Source: Choristocarpus tenellus KU-1152
Lineage: Eukaryota; Phaeophyceae
Length of the DNA stretch: 22,604 bases
Assembly (NCBI GenBank): GCA_964200185.2
Contig: CAXNAD020000283.1
Coordinates: 1 to 22,604 of the forward strand
Reading direction: 5' to 3'
The translations under genes and the position numbers were made by a program. The notes beneath the pieces were generated by a model, which saw only the letters and a list, made by a program, of their open reading frames with translations, was not told the DNA's origin and searched no databases. This document shows positions 10,001-19,464 of the stretch, piece after piece; position 1 is the stretch's first letter, and every line of letters begins with the position of its first letter.

Positions 10001-13000
10001 GCGGGGGGGCCTGTGCATCAGATTCTCAAGTGTGAACAGAGCATGTTTCCTAAAGATCCGAGTACCCTTTTAGAATAAGCGTATATGCTGCTCCCAATTT
10101 GTAGACATTAGTCCACTCCTTCATGGATGGGATGTCCATCACTCCAGTAGAAGTGAAGGGTGAACTCAACGCATATTCTCTCCTGTGCGGAGGTGCATGT
10201 TGGCAACATAAAGGGAGCCGGGAAAGTGCCGACCTACCCTCAAGTCTTGCTCTTAATCGTGTATAACAGGTCGAGGTTGAGGTGTAACGGACTGAAGAGG
10301 AAACGTGTCTCACACCATTTGCAGAGTGGGTAATTTGTCACATCAAGTCAATAGGATACATTTGGCCGCATCCCACTCCCTATTACCTCCATCTTGTTGT
10401 CGTGACTTGGATGCAAATGTGCTCTCCAATTCTGCTTGCTCAGGGGCGAGGTACTGTACACAGAACACAAACATATCGCCACAGGAGTTCCCACAATGCT
10501 TGCTTGATTCACCACAGTTGGAGAGTGTCCAAAATTGGTTTGTGTGTCCAGGAGATGGTTCAGTGGCGCATTTTTCATCACCTCATGGGCAATCTTATGA
10601 GTCGTCTTGATCAACAGGTCATCCCTCCAGACCTAGCCGTGGTTCTATCTACAGCTCACCTGCAATCACAGCCGCATTAGAATGCGCATTCTGTGGGCCT
10701 GACCCACCGCTGCCCCCAAATTGAACTTCATTCTACTCCTGTATTATACATACATCAATATATCATTGTCCCCTCGTACTTCACCCCCCTCCCTGACCCC
10801 CAGAATGGTGAGAGCACTGATCCCCATGAGCTGGATGCAACTCCTCGCTTTGTTCGCAATGCTCGAGACCTCGGTCAGACAGTGTTTGTTGACACAAACA
10901 TCAGGTTGGTGGATGGGTGAATAAGTGCATTTGAATGCGCATGCCAGTGTTGGTGACGCTTCATTTTTCATTATCTGGTATCATTGATATACGGAGTACA
11001 TTTCATCGTTTCGAAGTATAGGGCTAGGTGAGGCTCCATAGGCCCCTATGGTCAAAATGTTATTCTTCGATTTCTCAATTGTGTGCCCTATCGATGATAC
11101 GTGCTCCACTACTCATCATTTGTTCACCATTTTATGTATTGCTTCTCTCAGTTGAGGTGTGACACTTTCTTGTAATTTAATCTTGCCTTCAATGCTGCTA
11201 TCGGTGATATTAAACATTGAGATAACCACTGCTCCATTAGACTGGATATTCGGCACAACTATCTGCCCTAGTCAAACAGCGATATATCAATATTTAACAG
11301 GCCGCTGTTAATCACGAAGCAATTCACTTAGCAAATGTATCATTAACGTTCATAGGTGACAAATTTTCCATGTTTGCATGGTCAGGACGAAAACACAAAC
11401 TCAAACCTAAAACCCAAATTGACACACACTTCAAAGAGCAGACTCGCCTAACCCTACAATCGTTTTGGCCCCTTCCTCATGCGCCAGTGAGTTCTTTCGC
11501 TGTTCATTGATCTTACTCCAGGAGGGTGCTGTGCCAGGTGGCAATATTGGTCCCTACAGGGAAAGCGCTCGGCAGGGTGGCTTCGCAACTTGTGGTCCTG
11601 GGCACTTCATGGAGGTAGTTGGCAGTGTTCACTCCGCAACTCGGCAGACATGGTACCAGAAGGTGAGATGTCATCGCAGCAGCCTTAGTGAGAACGGGAG
11701 CCCGTTATTGTGCTTGCAAGATGTTCCCATTCCTTACCTGTTTTCTTCGAGAGAATGAGGTCACTGTGTGGAGTACCGACCATGTAGATATGTTTTGATG
11801 ATCCAAACACCACCAGCAACAACAACACGATCCTGCACACGACACAGGCATACACCGAGCGAAACATGCAGTCTCTGTCGTTGGGCAAGGAATGTGGATT
11901 AGTTCAAAGTTTTCACAAATGGAAAATGGAGTAGATCCACTCAATTCAGCGGTACCAGTCTGGGTTGCCTTTGCCATCGAAATTACTGAGGTTGTTGTCT
12001 TAACGCGTCTCCCTGTTGTCAACCATCCCACATGGACTTCCCGAATTGGAATATATGTGTGGATATGTGAACTATATCGTCCTCTAAGTTTGTGCCAGTC
12101 TTTCCCCTGCCATTCGAAAAGAATCATAAACATATATTATCCCGAGCACTGATCAAATGTTTCGGGGAAATGATGGTCAGGATGAATCAAATTGCTCACC
12201 AAGTTTATCTCCACTTCTCGCACTCTAACTGTAGATTCTCCGCACCCTTTCCTCTCTCGATCCTCGGCAGTGGAATGTACATCGCTTTCTCCGACCGGAG
12301 GCCATGGCAGGCGTTCTCCACAATGATGTCTTCAATGGGCGCAATTCCCCAATTGACAAGAGCTTGCTCGAAAACGAACTACTAAAAGAGCATGTGATGG
12401 AACACACCTATAAGAACAATGCGCTCCTTGGTGTTGAAAATCCCGAAGTCAGTCTGCTTCTTCCAGTGGTGAGGGCCTTCTCCAATATTTTTTTGATGTG
12501 GGGGAGGGTAATGTGTGCTGTTCTTAGATATAGAATAGCGTTTCAAAATGTATGGTGGTATGATGCCGAAGCTGCAGAGATATTGACAGACATATGCGTA
12601 TGCCTTGAGGACAAGACCACATGCCAACCTCTGACCTGGAGAAGAGAGTCTTGTACTAGAGAGACAATACGGGTGTGGATCTTGTTCTTCACTCCTAAGA
12701 GTATCAACATTCTGTTCACTTGTATTTTTGTTACGGGCGAATAGCGCGAGCATTTCTTCTTGTGTTCTGACAAAGTGCGAGCATTTTGTACACGCGAATA
12801 GTGCGAGCATTTCTTCTCATGTTTTAGCAATCACGAACAATATACGATATAGGTAGGTAGCCTTAGAGAACAAATGCTGATTTCATAGAAGATACAGAGT
12901 AAGATTCGGAATGCATACGTATCATTACAGAAGAAAAATGTCAAAGATCCTACTAAGAAGTTGCAGAATAAAGGTTTATGATTGGAGTACGTATAGAGCA

Positions 13001-15753
13001 TTTGCATAGAGGACCAAAGAAATTGGGTGGATGATGAAAATAATAAGAGGCTTTTAGTGATAACATTTTTACCCCTCTTACCAGTCTTTTATCTTGAACG
13101 AAATTTTGAGTCGAGCTTTGAGATAAGTACTTGAGTGGAGTATCAAGAGAGAAGGCTACCTGACACCCTACAAACTGTTACCAAGGGCAAAGCCCCCATA
13201 GCGTTGTTTTAGGTCGTTGGATTTGAGTTACACATCCTGTGGAGGTGAGTTCAGGGGCACACTGTAACATTTTTGTGCCGAGTGCTTGGAGTATCACTGG
13301 CTCTAAAGATGTCAACCTTGCAGGATTCAAGTTCTAACTCTGTCTTAACACCATCAAGCCATCATCGTTGTGAACAAGAGGTGTCTTGTCTCTACTACGC
13401 TTGGTTACATCCCATATCATCATTTCTTTCAATCTTCCCACAACTTCCTGCAGGGAGTCCCTGAAGGGTCACCAACTCACCCGAGCTACCCTGCTGGTCA
13501 TAGTGTCAACAGCGGAGCAGCGACTACTGTGCTTAAGGTGATGGCATGGAAAACACAATTGCTCACTGCTTGGTAACATCCTACTCGGTTGTACTACTGG
13601 GCAGATACTCTCGGCAGTATAGATTTTGTTCTATAGCACTTCATGGTACTAAAAGTAATGTCTTGAAATATCTTGAACTTTGTAGAAGAGTTAGTGTTGC
13701 TCTCCACAAGGAGACATTCGTCTTCTCTCACTACAACAGACGATTTGCACTTTCCCGTTGAATTTTGGAGGCAGCTAGTCTTCCTTGAATATCTATCTTG
13801 AACTGTCTAATTTCAATCTGGCCGTCCTTTCTCCATCCAATGTGTACTGCATTTCTTGCGTATTGCCATCCTACCTAAGGCCTTCCTGGGCCCCAACGGC
13901 AAAAATTGTGTGGACAACCCTGTAGATGTGAGTGATTGTGGTCTAGAGCGATTCCCTCTTGAGGAGGGTGGGACACCGAGCTGCCTAACCTGGACGGGGG
14001 AGCTGAACAAGCTAGCCTCCAATATCGCGATGGGAAGGTATAGTTGATGAGGATTTTGTTCATCTTGTTCAGTGAAGTGCAAAACGATTACTATTCTTCC
14101 ATACACCAATGTCATTCACGAACTGTATGCCAATGTTAGGCGTAGGACACGAAGGTCTTCATGGTGCGCCACGAAGTTAAGTACAGGCTTTGAATTTAGC
14201 TGAGATCCTCTCGATGTGAGGGGGGGGGAATTATCGTCTCTTGTACTCTCCTTGTCCCGCTGGAGGTTTGTTGATAGATGTTTGCACAACTTGCATATCG
14301 ATAACTTCAGATTCAATACATTTTCCTTGTTGATGCGGTCGGTAGAGTGCATTGTATTGGATGATATTTTGGGCACATTTCAATTGATATATGAGGCTTG
14401 GAGTGATTGAGCATCCGATTGACGCAGATGTGTATGGTATTTTGCAATAATTAATCCCACCAGAAGAAGCTCTCTTTAAACCATTGAATAAGCTTGCCTC
14501 AATTTTTTAACCTGAGAATTTGTGACTAAGCACCAAATCAGCTGGGTGAGACATGATGTATGCTACCACCACCACCTGATGTGCAATTCTCCACCACTGT
14601 AGCCTCAAGAGATCGCTCTTTGTCTCTCATCTACCAAATGTGCGCTGACCACACAGGTCGATGCTGGGTGTGCACTTCCGCGCTGACAATGTTGATGGCA
14701 TGCTCTTTGGTGAGGTCATCGCCGTTCGGATCCTGCAAGAGGTCAGTGACATATATGCACAACCGAAAGAACACAATTTGCAACGAAATTGAGGAAAGAG
14801 TCTTGGGGAAAGGTAGCATTTTGTTGTGTATTGTATGAAGTAGTGACTATGACGCTCTCCCATGCTGTTGGTGATACGTCAGTGCAAGGAAGACGAAGTT
14901 ATCACCACAGCAGGCAATTATGCTGCTATTCCACGTAACTGTTGTTCTCCTCAAAATGCCTTACCCCATATACTTGCAATGTTAAACGTATGTAGTGAGT
15001 GGGAGAGATAACGTGTCTTTGGGAGGACCTCAAACAATTGTATCCTCAAACATCTTGTCGTATTGGACACAAGTAAAGATCTACAGATTAGATCGCCCCC
15101 TTGAGCTTCTCTTGCCTTTGTCGTTGTTCGCACACATTGATTGTACAGGAATTGTCAGGGCTTCCGGAGGGGGAGATGGCCTTCTGGGAATTTGAACTTT
15201 TCAACGGTGACACAATCAAGGTGTGATGAGGGTAGTTCGTGGGTATTGTTGTGTACACCAGCGTGGCAGATTTGGTATGTTCTTCTCCTGGACGCGCACT
15301 TGGCATGCATTTGTTGCTTGTACTCACAAATGCTGTCTTGCTTTGAGAGGTGAAGGCTTAAGAACAACCTCTGCTCGACTCTTGCTCCCTCGGGTCGGAG
15401 AACTGCATCGCCAAAAGAGATTTTCATTTCCATTCAAAAGTACTTGAGTACGTATTTCATGTCTAGAGAGGTTACCTCGATGATGCATTCTACCTGCCGT
15501 TGGCACACCTGTTTTTCCCTCTTAGAGAGGTTGTGCCTGGACCAACCTCGACCTTGGTACATTGGTTCATCAATAGACATGCCATCAGATGCACAAAACA
15601 CGTCGATCGCTCTTCGATTTCTCAGTTAGACCATTCCTTGGTGTCGTTTTTCCACCGTCCCTCCGTCTGCAGATTGAACGTGAAGGCAACACCGTTGGTG
15701 GGGTTTTCTTCCCTGGTCCGTATGACCCGGACCTGTTCCTTGAGGAAGAGTGA
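6788..15753 (+). CDS. Vanadium-dependent haloperoxidase (14 exons, 588 aa, secreted)
   Basis: The predicted enzyme uses H2O2 and bound vanadate to oxidise halide to hypohalous acid, probably outside the cell. Exons are 6788-7075, 7395-7534, 8301-8367, 8731-8806, 9114-9244, 9424-9534, 10804-10904, 11488-11662, 12271-12468, 13454-13537, 13880-14037, 14657-14741, 15149-15220 and 15673-15753. They total 1767 nt and all junction phases agree. Residues 1-24 form a signal peptide (core YLLLVLLIS). The mature protein follows the Corallina/cyanobacterial bromoperoxidase pattern: LPHNEYGE, LTFQMRGPDP, PGLDFMTDYQDWLDVQ, RNARDLGQ. Vanadate-site residues are K363 (YQK), R371 (HRFLRPEA), G444 and H445 (PSYPAGH), R510 and H516 (GVHF). 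The usual Ser is Ala443. Length is close to Corallina (about 598). The start is the first ATG giving the signal peptide. The substrate halide cannot be fixed from sequence. No copy of a symbol-bearing orthologue is assumed. Confidence 0.93.
7395..7534 (+). CDS. Haloperoxidase exon 2 (residues 97-143)
   Basis: The acceptor is CTCGTACAG and the donor is GTGAGT. It encodes VDTEAYDALLRCLSSGDF and the conserved LANPLGGLTFQMRGPDP block. It ends in phase 2, within the Pro codon. Confidence 0.9.
8301..8367 (+). CDS. Haloperoxidase exon 3 (residues 143-165)
   Basis: A pyrimidine-rich tract and CATTTCAG precede it, and the donor is GTAGCT. One base completes the split Pro. It then encodes QAIVLRPPPSLESAQLAAQM and AE, matching the family PP-P-L-S-LAAEMAE pattern. 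Confidence 0.88.
8731..8806 (+). CDS. Haloperoxidase exon 4 (residues 166-191)
   Basis: The acceptor is CCACGGAAG and the donor is GTTAGT. It encodes VYWMSLLRDVPFSEYG and NELAKKAA, aligning to the family YLMALxRDVPFSEY block. It ends in phase 1. Confidence 0.9.
8884..8928 (+). repeat. (GT)n-rich microsatellite in intron 4
   Basis: An interrupted TG/GT run is followed by seven T. It lies between exons 4 and 5. Confidence 0.8.
9114..9244 (+). CDS. Haloperoxidase exon 5 (residues 191-234)
   Basis: The acceptor is TTCCACAG. It encodes NLAEMPGYFGYGRPVN, LFRTSFPGVTEGPHVSQ, which matches the family LFRGxxPGxxxGPYxSQ block. The homology ends exactly at VSQ, where the intron would begin with GCGAGA rather than GT. 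Confidence 0.9.
9424..9534 (+). CDS. Haloperoxidase exon 6 (residues 235-271)
   Basis: The acceptor is GTTCAAACAG and the donor is GTGCGT. It encodes CLLKNFRLDGIDV and then TPLPGLDFMTDYQDWLDVQ, the conserved PGxDFMTDxxxWLxVQ block. Phase is 0 at both ends. Confidence 0.92.
10804..10904 (+). CDS. Haloperoxidase exon 7 (residues 272-305)
   Basis: The acceptor CCCTGACCCCCAG follows the longest intron (1269 bp), and the donor is GTTGGT. It encodes NGESTD and TPRFVRNARDLGQTVFVDTN, matching the family PRYIRNGRDLGxxVHxD block. It ends in phase 2. Confidence 0.9.
11488..11662 (+). CDS. Haloperoxidase exon 8 (residues 305-363), vanadate Lys
   Basis: The acceptor GCGCCAG has a weak tract and is supported by phase and homology: SEFFRCSLILLQEGAVPGG aligns to the family YxNACLILL helix. 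The donor is GTGAGA. The last residues are TWYQK: K363 is the vanadate-binding Lys, and W360 sits where Corallina has Arg397. Confidence 0.88.
12271..12468 (+). CDS. Haloperoxidase exon 9 (residues 364-429), vanadate Arg
   Basis: The acceptor is ATCCTCGGCAG. It begins WNVHRFLRPEAMAG; R371 is eight residues after K363, as in the family. The usual HRRLRPEA motif has Phe for the second Arg. I chose the donor GTGAGG at 12469 because LLLPV then joins GVPEGSP with the spacing of homologues. A GTGGTG donor three bases earlier is possible. Confidence 0.88.
12729..13269 (+). mobile_element. Solo LTR inside haloperoxidase intron 9
   Basis: The element starts TGTTACGGGCGAATAG and ends CACACTGTAACA, flanked by TTTT on both sides (12725-12728, 13270-13273). 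Its last ~50 bp (ACATCCTGTGGAGGTGAGTT) match the 3' end of the LTRs at 1723 and 4224. Its start matches the internal motif at 2829. It is 541 bp, longer than those LTRs, so it belongs to a related family. A lone LTR with target duplication is the usual product of LTR-LTR recombination. The TTTT duplication is low-complexity and weak evidence alone. Confidence 0.7.
12737..12817 (+). repeat. Duplicated 24-bp motif within the solo LTR
   Basis: GCGAATAGYGCGAGCATTTC and the following TTCT occur at 12737-12760 and 12794-12817, 57 bp apart, with a shorter TGCGAGCATTT copy between. A related ATAGCGCATTTCTTCTT occurs near 2405 inside the LTR element. Confidence 0.7.
13454..13537 (+). CDS. Haloperoxidase exon 10 (residues 430-457), catalytic His
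   Basis: The acceptor is CTTCCTGCAG and the donor is GTGATG. It encodes PEGSPTHPSYPAGHS and VNSGAATTVLK. H445 is the acid-base His and G444 the vanadate Gly. A443 replaces the usual Ser. H438 corresponds to the bromoperoxidase second-shell His (Phe in fungal chloroperoxidase). Confidence 0.93.
13880..14037 (+). CDS. Haloperoxidase exon 11 (residues 458-510), vanadate Arg
   Basis: The acceptor is CTACCTAAG and the donor is GTATAG. It ends in TGELNKLASNIAMG with R510 split across the intron. GELNKLAxNIAxGR is a hallmark of the family. Two Cys (467, 477) and a third (492) are present. It ends in phase 2. Confidence 0.92.
14657..14741 (+). CDS. Haloperoxidase exon 12 (residues 510-538), vanadate His
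   Basis: The acceptor is GACCACACAG and the donor is GTCAGT. It encodes RSMLGVHFRADNVDGMLFGE and the following VIAVRILQE. H516, six residues after R510, is the axial vanadate ligand. The segment matches the family GVHYxxDxxxGLLLGExxAxxIL pattern. Confidence 0.92.
15149..15220 (+). CDS. Haloperoxidase exon 13 (residues 539-562)
   Basis: The acceptor is GATTGTACAG. It encodes ELSGLPEGEMAFWEFELFNG then DTIK, matching the C-terminal FEFxLFxGxxIK block of cyanobacterial-type enzymes. I place the donor at GTGTGA (15221) because an in-frame exon follows. If that weak donor is not used, the protein ends one codon later at TGA 15224-15226. Confidence 0.8.
15673..15753 (+). CDS. Haloperoxidase exon 14 (C-terminus, residues 563-588)
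   Basis: The acceptor is CCGTCTGCAG. It encodes IEREGNTVGGVFFPGPYDPD and LFLEEE followed by TGA. The frame and phase continue exon 13, and the short IK + charged/Gly-rich + PGPxY tail resembles the C-terminal tail of cyanobacterial-type enzymes. A GTGAGT overlaps the stop, so a further exon cannot be excluded. Confidence 0.75.
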   Translation: MEREGNTVGGVFFPGPYDPDLFLEEE

Positions 15754-17530
15754 GTAAAGGGTAGCTCATTCATTACATATTGCTCCACACACGTTGTTGC
15801 TGAATTCACCTGTGAAACTAGCTCCTTGGTTTCCACATGTTGGTGTGAGTACGGTTGGTTTGCAGTACGCTCTTCACATATATTCCCAAGTTTAAAAGAA
15901 ACTCATCCCGTGTCATGGATTGATTAAGGGTGATTCGTTACAAAAAGGAAGAATGAAATGATTTCTGCCGTTTCCAGTGACTTGACGAAATACTCTCCAC
16001 ACCCTAATCCTGCAGATGCAAAGACAATGAATGCAAAGGTCGGGAGCTCGAGAGGACGAATAGGTTGTACAACAAGGGATACTACTAATTATGCACAACT
16101 TGCAGCTACGGCCTAGAACCTCCCCAGTATTATGCATTTACTCAAGGAGCCTGTAAATTGGAATAGAACACCTGTCCTCCTCTTTCTCCCCCTAAACCCG
16201 GGTGAAGAGCTCTAGAGTACGATATAATTTGTCGAAAATGTTGTTTTGACGTCCGGAGTAGGGGGAGCCATGACACAGATGTAGATAGGACAGTGCACAG
16301 GAGACTTTATCCACATAGGCAAGATATTGAGCCCTCCTCTCTTGCCTCGCAGGAAGCCTCAGCCCCATGGGAGAGACTTCATTGCAAAGTGTGATGGTTC
16401 CCAGCCATGGGGGGGTATTGTGCAAAGCACTGGCGTGTTTGGTTTGTGTAAATTGCTTGTAGCAATAGTCGAAGTAGGCACTTTCTCCCCCTTCCCCATG
16501 AGATCGTTTAATTTTTTAGAGTGTGGGGGCGCTTGATCTTATGGGTTGTAGGGATAGTCATCGAAGGGGTGTCGATTTCGGTGGTTTTTGAGTCTTGTAA
16601 GGACGTTTTCAAACCCTTGTACAATACACCATGGCCGTGCTTGAAATGCAGTCAGCTTTTTTGTGGAGAGAATGTCTGGAGAAGACGAGACCCTCCAGAT
16701 GGGAGATATTCGGCACGTGGATTGAAGGATGGAAGATGCCGACGAGATTTTGATGTAGCAATTGGTGATCGCTGACGACGAAAAAGTTGGAAATGGGTGC
16801 AAAACGCACTCGTGTATTCTTATATGCAGTTCGAAAGTAGAGTGTAATAATGACATACTTTTGACGATCTTCTCAAGGAGAGTATCTGACATTTGTTTTA
16901 TCCAGAAGCAAGCGTTCTTGTGTATTCATAAATTAGAGAAGAGAGAAGTAAGATGTAGAAAATGTTCCAATAGAAATGATAGTTGAACTCCTGCGAATCT
17001 AGCAGGCGTGGTACACATGACAGAAATGCCACAAACAATCTCATTTCTACTGACGTACATGTACTACGCAGTATGCTATATGAATGTGTACAAAACTATG
17101 AAACAATCAGTCGTCACTGGCAGCGCCTCAAGCTATTACCTAAAAACTCTTCAGCAGAGACAAAGGCGATGATAACGACAAACACAAAGAGAGAAAAGGA
17201 GGAGCTACAATGTCCTCCATTATAACAGGTGCTTGGATATGTCCAGGAGCAGCTGCATGGAAGGGTTCTCTGACTAGTGTGTTATAGTTTCCTTCGACAA
17301 GTTTGAAAATTTCGTCTGTTGCCATCACACCGCTTCACCTCGTCCGTAAGATGACAACGTTGTAGTTGTTCTCCTTCCAGGGTCTCGATTGTTATTTTAA
17401 CACTGCTCCTGTCCATCTTTGTTAGTGTCAGAACCACAAGTACCGCACCTTGCCCCCCACTGCTTTTCGGAGGTAGCTATATCGCCGATTGTTGATCTTC
17501 TAACCTGTTCCCAGGTATTTCATCAGACTT
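15754..17530. other. Gene-poor 3' flank of the haloperoxidase
   Basis: I see no convincing exon. Short open frames overlap on both strands around 16330-16890 with none preferred. One ATG-started reading at 16669 (MSGEDETLQMGDIRHVD) stops after 17 codons. On the minus strand 17325-17140 an ATG frame (MATDEIFKLVEGNYNTLVRE...) reads like protein for about 38 residues before low-complexity Ser/Leu. It has no recognised domain. Confidence 0.4.
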
Positions 17531-17701
17531 AAAGTATCTGGGAGGGGGGGGTCTACACCAAGGTGTCCATTTGGGCCATGATGACCAGGAAAAATGCACT
17601 TCCATTATCCATCCGCCGTATGCAACCAAATCATCCAAAAATCGCGACATGAAAAAATTGACCTCAAAGGGACAGTCGTCACCCCCCCCCCCAGATACTT
17701 T
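17531..17701 (+). mobile_element. MITE-like foldback element, copy 1
   Basis: The ends are inverted: AAAGTATCTGGGAGGGGG at the left and CCCCCCCAGATACTTT at the right. Imperfect complementarity continues inward (TGTCCATTTGGGCC against GACCTCAAAGGGACA), giving arms of about 45 bp. The 171-bp element has no coding capacity; long frames on both strands here are artefacts. A second inverted copy starts at 22460. I see no clear target duplication. Confidence 0.75.
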
Positions 17702-18973
17702 GAGCCTCAGGGTCTTCCCCTTCTCTTCTCTGCACTTCATGCACATACCTTCGCTTGCACTCCCAGGACTATTCTGCAAATACGTTGGTGGCATTGGTGA
17801 CCCAGTTTCTGCAGTGAAGTATGTAATGTTTGAAGCGACATCATTGTGACATGGATATTTTACCAAGAAACGGACATAACGGAACGGTTATTGTTGGAAT
17901 ACCCTGTCGTGGACTGGAGCACTTGACTGTGCTCTGAAGTGTGTGATCTTGGAAGTGTTAAAGTATAGGCTACTCATTTGTTCTTTTTAAGGCGATTCAG
18001 TACCACCAGTCAATACTGACAGTTGATTGGTCCGTTACGTACTAGTCGTTACTTTCACTAGCTCATCATCACAACATCAATTACCTTCAGAACATCGCAG
18101 TATAGAACAGTTGTTCCCCACCACACATACATGAATAGTATGCGTCACTTGAGTTATATCAGTTACTGATTAAAGTTTGTTCCGTTGTTCCGTTGTTTGT
18201 TCTTATTTTTTATTTCTCTTTTTTTTTTAGGAGCAGAAGACCCCAACTGCCTGTTAATTGTTTATTTTATTTTTTCTCGGTTGGCGTTGTCCTTTACATA
18301 AGACAAAACATCACTTTGCGTCAAGTGTACTTGATGCACACCTGAATGCCATATATTCAGAGTTAAAACATTTAAAGACACCCTTGTCCGCCAAAGTAAC
18401 AAGTCTCTTCTTAGAGCATGCATTTCTTCTTAGTAGGGTGTACCAAGGAAGAACATCGAATACACATCATCCATCTTCTCTAACTGAGTAAGTCATGACT
18501 TCAGTTATAACAAAACCAATTCACTGGTGCTTTGGCGCACTATGACACCTCTTCGCATCACAAACTACCCATTCCACACGAAACCACGCCTCATTCGATT
18601 CAAGTTTCAACAGGAAAAAACATTGTAGTGTTAAATATATATATATATATATATTGATCTTGTCGATATCACGAATTCCTTTCAATTTGATGGTGGATCT
18701 TTTCTTCTTCAGAGGAAATCTCACATTCCAGGAGAGAAATCGCACCCCTCATTTCCGACTTCTTCATATGTCGCACAAACATGGTCGTGGATTGTTTCTT
18801 TCACCTGTCTCCATGTTACGTTTGTCGTGCGTGGAATGACTGGGATGATGTGGAGCACAGAGATTAGGAACCTGTTCTCCGACCTATAGCATTAAAGAGG
18901 GGGAGAAGGTTTTACCCTGTTTGTCCGTTCGGGGCTTGGCATCCCACTGTTTTTTTGTGCCCTTTATCGTTAT
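17702..18973. other. No gene seen
   Basis: The segment is A/T-rich with a TTTTTTTTAG tract at about 18222-18231, short TTCCGTTG repeats at about 18178-18200, and an (AT)10 tract. The frame at 18258-18491 is open for 77 codons without a recognised domain and starts at a non-ATG codon. Confidence 0.45.
18635..18654. repeat. (AT)10 microsatellite
   Basis: Ten uninterrupted AT dinucleotides. Confidence 0.95.
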
Positions 18974-19255
18974 TTAGTGTGAACATTTCGGATTTCGGAG
19001 CAGGTAATATGTTTCTGGAGCAAGGATGTTGACACTTGCTAACAAAAACGATGGATTTATGACACCGAACGGACCCGGGCCTCCTGCCCTCTTAAATGCT
19101 TTCACTTTTACACCCTGCACTAACTCAATCATAGAGCTGATTATAGTCCACATAAGGGACCTCAGGTCGGTGTGGGGGCAGGACGTGTTCACGTAGACTC
19201 TTCCAACTCTATCGGACAGTTCGATAAAATATGTACGGAGTAAAGGAACAATCAA
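18974..19255 (-). CDS. Unassigned minus-strand open frame, possible exon or relic
   Basis: This is a 93-codon minus-strand frame. Its central part (FIELSDRVGRVYVNTSC, MIELVQGVKVKAFKRAGG) reads like protein rather than repeat. No family is recognised and no splice structure is clear. It is on the same strand as, and 75 bp from, the candidate exon at 19330-19464, so both may be remains of one gene. Confidence 0.2.
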   Translation of the reverse strand: MIVPLLRTYFIELSDRVGRVYVNTSCPHTDLRSLMWTIISSMIELVQGVKVKAFKRAGGPGPFGVINPSFLLASVNILAPETYYLLRNPKCSH

Positions 19256-19329
19256 TTAGTGGTTGAGTTATCAGAACCTTTTATTAGTGATGAGATGTAT
19301 GAGAAAATTTATCATAAACAAGGAAATAT

Positions 19330-19464
19330 TTATGATTTTATGGGGTGCTGCATGTCCCACTTAACTTTAATCACTCTACCGACATCAAGCAATCTTGCTG
19401 GGTTTATCACCTTTATCCTCTTTGATGGTTTGAGAGATACTTTAACAACACGATCTGTTCGCAC
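19330..19464 (-). CDS. Unassigned minus-strand terminal-exon candidate
   Basis: On the minus strand a consensus acceptor (AAACACAG) is followed by 44 codons and TAA. The peptide starts VRTDRVVKVSLKPSKRI and is Lys/Val/Arg-rich with DVGRVIKVKWDM near the end. The opposite strand is also open (19259-19483), so strand choice is uncertain. No family is recognised. Confidence 0.2.
   Translation of the reverse strand: MRTDRVVKVSLKPSKRIKVINPARLLDVGRVIKVKWDMQHPIKS

Noticed and set aside
9535-10803. Possible extra exon or nested gene in the 1269-bp intron 6
   Set aside because: Exons 6 and 7 join without a gap relative to homologues; the short frames at 10050-10690 on both strands show no motif.
11705-12133. 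142-codon minus-strand open frame in intron 8
   Set aside because: Composition is irregular, no motif is recognised, and it sits wholly inside a well-supported intron.
12382-12830. Minus-strand frames with repeated CSHFVRTQEEMLALFA-like peptides
   Set aside because: They are translations of exon 9 antisense and of the 24-bp duplicated motif in the solo LTR.
17477-17866. 129-codon minus-strand frame with a Gly/Pro-rich middle
   Set aside because: It runs through the MITE, and its G- and P-runs come from the element's poly-G/poly-C arms.
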